From the NCBI RefSeq assembly GCF_001429185.1, contig NZ_LMIW01000008.1, positions 605,676 to 669,675 of the forward strand: a stretch of DNA of 64,000 nucleotides, read 5' to 3'. A model generated the notes under the pieces. That model was given only the letters and a program-made list of their open reading frames with translations. It was not told the origin of the DNA and searched no databases. This DNA comes from Terrabacter sp. Root85. GTDB taxonomy: Bacteria; Actinomycetota; Actinomycetes; Actinomycetales; Dermatophilaceae. Shown piece by piece: positions 61,901 through 64,000 of the stretch; position 1 is the stretch's first letter, and each line of letters opens with the position of its first letter. The position numbers and the translations under genes were made by a program.

Positions 61901-64000
61901 GGACGACCCGAGCACGGCCGACTGCGACGAGAACCTCTTGCTGCTGAAGAAGGCCGACGGCGCTATCGCCTACCGTCAGATCAACACCGTCGACCCGTCC
62001 GGCATCAACGGACAGTCGGTCTACAACGGCACCGCCGCCGTGGACCGGATCATCGGTGGCAACGACAACGACACCTTCTGGGGTGGCCTCGGCAACGACG
62101 TCATCGAGGGCAACGGCGGAGACGACGTGGCGCTCGGCGGCGAGGGTGACGACATCCTCACCGACCTCGGTGGTGCCGACGTTCCCAAGGGTGGTCCCGG
62201 CGACGACGCCATCGACGCCGGCATCGGCGACGACATCCCGATGGGCAACGAGGGTCAGGACTTCATCAACGGTGGAGCCAACGACAACGAGACCTTCGCG
62301 GGCCCCGGCAATGACTTCGTCATCGCCGGCCAGGGCGCCGACGCCGTCTTCGGAGACGGTGGCGACGACTGGATCGAGGGCGGCTCGGGGCAGGACCTGC
62401 TCCAGGGCGACCACGGTGCACCGTTCTTCGACGACCCGGCTCAGACCGCACCCGGCAACGACGTCTTCGTCGGCCAGGTCGGCGAGAACGACTACGACGC
62501 CGAGGGCGGAGACGACCTCATGTCGCAGAACGCGGCCGTCGACCGCAACGCTGGCGCCGGCGGCTTCGACTGGGCCTTCCACCAGTACGACACCGTGGGC
62601 GGTGACGACGACATGGAGATCAACAACAACCTCGTCGGCGTCCCGATCCAGCTCGTCGTGAACCGCGACCGTTGGCAGGAGACCGAGGCCGACTCGGGCT
62701 CGAACTTCAACGACGTCATCAAGGGTCACGAGGTCGCTCCGTCGACCTTGGGCGGTGCCGGGTTCACCGGGTGCAACGCACTCGACCCGACCGGTGTCGC
62801 ACGCATCGGCGGACTCAACCGCCTGGTCTCGACCTTCCCGAGCCAGCTGGCACCCATCGTCGCGGCCTCCGCCGCCGGCTACTGCCCACTCACCGGACAG
62901 GCCGGCACGGTTGCCGGAACCGGGACGGTCTGGGCCGAGGGCGACATCCTGCTCGGTGGCGGTGGCAGTGACACCATCACCGGTCGGGGCGCCGATGACA
63001 TCATCGACGGCGACCACGCCCTGTCCGTGCGGATCAGCTACCGCACCAACCCGGCTGACCCCACCACCCAGACGGGCACGACGGACCTGATGGAGAACAA
63101 GGCGGTGCCCGCGACCACCACGAACCCGTGGGGAACCGGCACCACCGGCATGACGCTCCAGCAGGCGGTCTTCGCCGGACTGGCCGACCCGGGCAACCTG
63201 GTCGCGGTCCGTGAGATCACGGGCATGGGCACCACAGCAGCCACCGGCGCCGCAGGTGACTGCGCCCTCGGAGCTGCCGCGGTCAACTGTGACGTCGCCG
63301 TCTTCACCGGGACGCTGGCGTCCTACACGATCACGCCGAACGCCAACGGCAGCATCACCGTCGACAGCAACGGCGGAGCCGACGGCATCGACACCGTGTG
63401 GAACGTCGAGCGCCTGCAGTTCAGCGACGCGTCCCTGCCTGTGGCAGTGCCCGCCGCGCCCAGCATCACGAGCCTGGTCGCAGGCAACGCCTCGGTGACG
63501 GTCAACTTCACCGGGCCTGCCACCGCGACGAGCTTCACGATCCGGGTCTTCACCGGGACGAACACCACCGTCGCTCCGGTCCAGACCATCACCGGGATCT
63601 CGCGCACCGCGACCTCCCGCCTCGTCACCGGTCTCACCAACGGCACGCTCTACACCTTCCAGGTGGCCGCGGTGAACCAGTTCGGCACCGGTCCGTCGGC
63701 ATCGGGGACCGCGACACCTGTCGCCCCGACCGCACCGGCTGCCCCGACGATCGGCACGGCCACACCGGGCAACGCCTCGGCCACCGTCCGATGGACTGCG
63801 GGAACCAACGGAGGCTCGCCCATCACCGGGTTCTCCGTGCGGGTGGTCAACGCTGCTGGAACCCAGGTGGGTGCCCTTCGCCCAGCGGGTGCAGCGGCGA
63901 CCAGCCTGGTCGTCACGGGGCTGACCAACGGGACGGCGTACCGTTTCCAGGTCGCTGCGGTGAACGCCGTCGGCACGAGCGCCTTCTCGGCTCTGTCGAT
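58977..64000 (+). CDS. secreted animal-type heme peroxidase with RTX repeats and FN3 domains, 3' end outside window
   Basis: At least 1674 residues without a stop. A long signal peptide (RFRWVAASVAFVVPFAMVVP, cleavage near SAQA-AP, about residue 63) is followed by an animal heme peroxidase domain (about 200-870): distal His271 in FGQFFDHGVDQT, the SEHNR motif (555-559) and the proximal-type His652 in YRFGHSML. RTX calcium-binding nonapeptides fill about 1026-1150 (GGNDNDTFWGGLGNDVIEGN, GGSGQDLLQGD) and about 1321-1347 (GGGGSDTITGRGADDIIDGD). Two fibronectin III domains follow from about 1490 (VAPTAPAAPTIGTATPGNAS lies between them). Adjacent SARP gene is a likely regulator. In human peroxidases the residue before EHNR is Arg; here it is Ser. 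Confidence 0.92.
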   Translation, partial: MKRSTGKSPGRIHARIFDVDARRSAHRAGPQSLAVRFRWVAASVAFVVPFAMVVPLAVTSAQAAPAPAGNGFVVTASDIAYILKQIKIAEAHSATQTPANRCGTLVGPGVDQVPDRLTSYGLRTVDGSCNNLFTNRETFAAADQPFPRLTTPDFRAAETNPSLFGPPVASSYAQKKGNVFDTQPRLVSNLIVDQTSTNPAAIQAAEFPLRAQGGNKVIACTTDPTPAVPLGVPANCVPSHKTLFIENVTTDVGLSPPFNSIFTFFGQFFDHGVDQTVKGGGNVFVPLRADDPLLTVGPDGIAGNGDEVPANQAFMVLTRAQNQPGPDGILGDNPATPADESADDVQNANNTDSPWVDQSQTYTSHSSHQVFLREYTNVGGRPVSNGRFLDGGPVGEAYPGSPDGSGGLATWAGIKKQTADLLGMRLVDKDVLNIPMVAADPYGNFLPGPARGLPQYVTTTGLVEGCRAATVGCTGPVPVPANVLHFDTPFLTDIAHNAEPTGALTPDTDTVPSADFANQPAGTYDDELLNSHFICGDGRCNENIALSSIHQVFHSEHNRLVDDITNTLNNNPSLLADYLAPHTVGTANISYGFGGRLFQAARFVTEMEYQHLVFEEFARKVQPGVRPFHVYSPDINPAIQAEFAHAVYRFGHSMLDDQVARTTTDAAGVKTDNSLPLLTAFLNPPELFAKTHGASPTFYTAQEGAGAIFMGSSDQAGNEIDEFVTETLRNNLLGLPLDLPTINMARARDAGIPRLNDLRRQINAQTNDGQLAPYTDWTDFGQHLKHPESLVNFVAAYGLHPSITGATTAAAKRAAARAIVNPAVGDVPPADAGDFMFGTGAWANAGGRTVTGVDDIDLWVGGLAEMTNLFGGLLGSTFNYVFQTQLESLQDGDRFYYLLRTPGMNLRTQLEGNSFSEMIQRNTEGTNTLKADAFATADCKFQMSFLNNPLNAPNTLVRAATPDVPASLTGPGTVKDDPSTADCDENLLLLKKADGAIAYRQINTVDPSGINGQSVYNGTAAVDRIIGGNDNDTFWGGLGNDVIEGNGGDDVALGGEGDDILTDLGGADVPKGGPGDDAIDAGIGDDIPMGNEGQDFINGGANDNETFAGPGNDFVIAGQGADAVFGDGGDDWIEGGSGQDLLQGDHGAPFFDDPAQTAPGNDVFVGQVGENDYDAEGGDDLMSQNAAVDRNAGAGGFDWAFHQYDTVGGDDDMEINNNLVGVPIQLVVNRDRWQETEADSGSNFNDVIKGHEVAPSTLGGAGFTGCNALDPTGVARIGGLNRLVSTFPSQLAPIVAASAAGYCPLTGQAGTVAGTGTVWAEGDILLGGGGSDTITGRGADDIIDGDHALSVRISYRTNPADPTTQTGTTDLMENKAVPATTTNPWGTGTTGMTLQQAVFAGLADPGNLVAVREITGMGTTAATGAAGDCALGAAAVNCDVAVFTGTLASYTITPNANGSITVDSNGGADGIDTVWNVERLQFSDASLPVAVPAAPSITSLVAGNASVTVNFTGPATATSFTIRVFTGTNTTVAPVQTITGISRTATSRLVTGLTNGTLYTFQVAAVNQFGTGPSASGTATPVAPTAPAAPTIGTATPGNASATVRWTAGTNGGSPITGFSVRVVNAAGTQVGALRPAGAAATSLVVTGLTNGTAYRFQVAAVNAVGTSAFSALS
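62053..62412 (+). repeat. RTX nonapeptide-encoding tandem repeats
   Basis: Within the peroxidase gene, about 120 codons encode degenerate G-G-x-G-x-D-x-x-x units (GGEGDDILTD, GGPGDDAIDA, GIGDDIPMG, GNDFVIAGQGADAVFGDGGD). They bind calcium and fold outside the cell, typical of type I-secreted or surface proteins; here the protein carries a Sec-type signal. A second short cluster lies at 62941-63017. Confidence 0.85.

Noticed and set aside
59073..63017. A 1314-codon open frame on the reverse strand
   Set aside because: It is the antisense of the peroxidase gene; the forward strand has a signal peptide, recognisable domains and motifs, while the reverse product is low-complexity E/V/R/G typical of high-GC mirror frames.
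1..64000. CRISPR arrays, tRNA genes or complete insertion sequences
   Set aside because: No regularly spaced direct repeats, cloverleaf sequences with conserved T-arm, or transposase motifs were seen on either strand.

Overview
The window is high-GC DNA in which most genes abut or overlap by 1-8 bases. A class A RNase P RNA, a mycothiol-dependent maleylpyruvate isomerase, several GAF-ANTAR proteins, a SARP/BTAD regulator and many partner-switching (STAS / RsbW-T kinase / SpoIIE) proteins point to an actinobacterium. I would guess Micrococcales, perhaps an Intrasporangiaceae relative, but that placement is inference. No tRNA, rRNA, CRISPR array or complete insertion sequence was seen.

Layout. 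(1) 1-13.8 kb looks like core chromosome: the end of a Nif3-like gene, a zinc-ribbon coiled-coil protein, an RNase HI with a dead phosphatase tail, rhodanese and metZ in one overlapping run. A permease/YaaA pair, an RNB exonuclease, prfC, a spermidine-synthase-like gene and a STAS / RsbW-like / SpoIIE phosphatase set follow. (2) 13.93-14.32 kb is rnpB. (3) The last 22 bases of rnpB (14301-14322) recur exactly, in the same orientation, at 44271-44292. The 30 kb between the copies contains a tyrosine recombinase near the right end, a YoeB/YefM module, several broken genes and stress cargo, and reads as a genomic island integrated at the 3' end of rnpB. (4) Island cargo: GAF-ANTAR regulators, a HAD hydrolase, a three-gene membrane/holin/DUF3618 operon, hemerythrin plus a 10-cysteine metallothionein-like peptide, a lipoprotein/DUF6766 operon, a stressosome operon whose RsbT kinase is fused to an ECF sigma factor, a methyltransferase, a TetR-controlled membrane gene pair, a full 3-hydroxybenzoate/gentisate degradation operon with divergent IclR regulator, and an FHA protein. 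(5) 44.6-58.8 kb: esterase, MarR-controlled oxidoreductase, M20 amidohydrolase, secreted proteins, a zinc-type CDF exporter with ArsR regulator, two more GAF-ANTAR proteins, serA, a LuxR/histidine-kinase pair and a SARP regulator. (6) 58977 to the window end is one very long secreted animal-type heme peroxidase with RTX repeats and fibronectin III domains; no stop codon is reached.

How the parts work together. Three regulatory styles recur: partner switching by STAS proteins and kinases, GAF-ANTAR antitermination proteins, and small one-component repressors whose palindromic operators are visible (TetR 32029-32059, YefM 41691-41714, MarR 45937-45960, ArsR 51117-51136). The aromatic operon is self-contained: uptake (MFS), 3-hydroxybenzoate to gentisate (flavin hydroxylase), ring opening (gentisate dioxygenase), isomerisation (mycothiol-dependent) and hydrolysis (FAH family). 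The most novel-looking items are the rnpB-flanked island, the sigma/zinc-finger/RsbT fusion operon, the 10-Cys peptide next to hemerythrin, and the RTX heme peroxidase.
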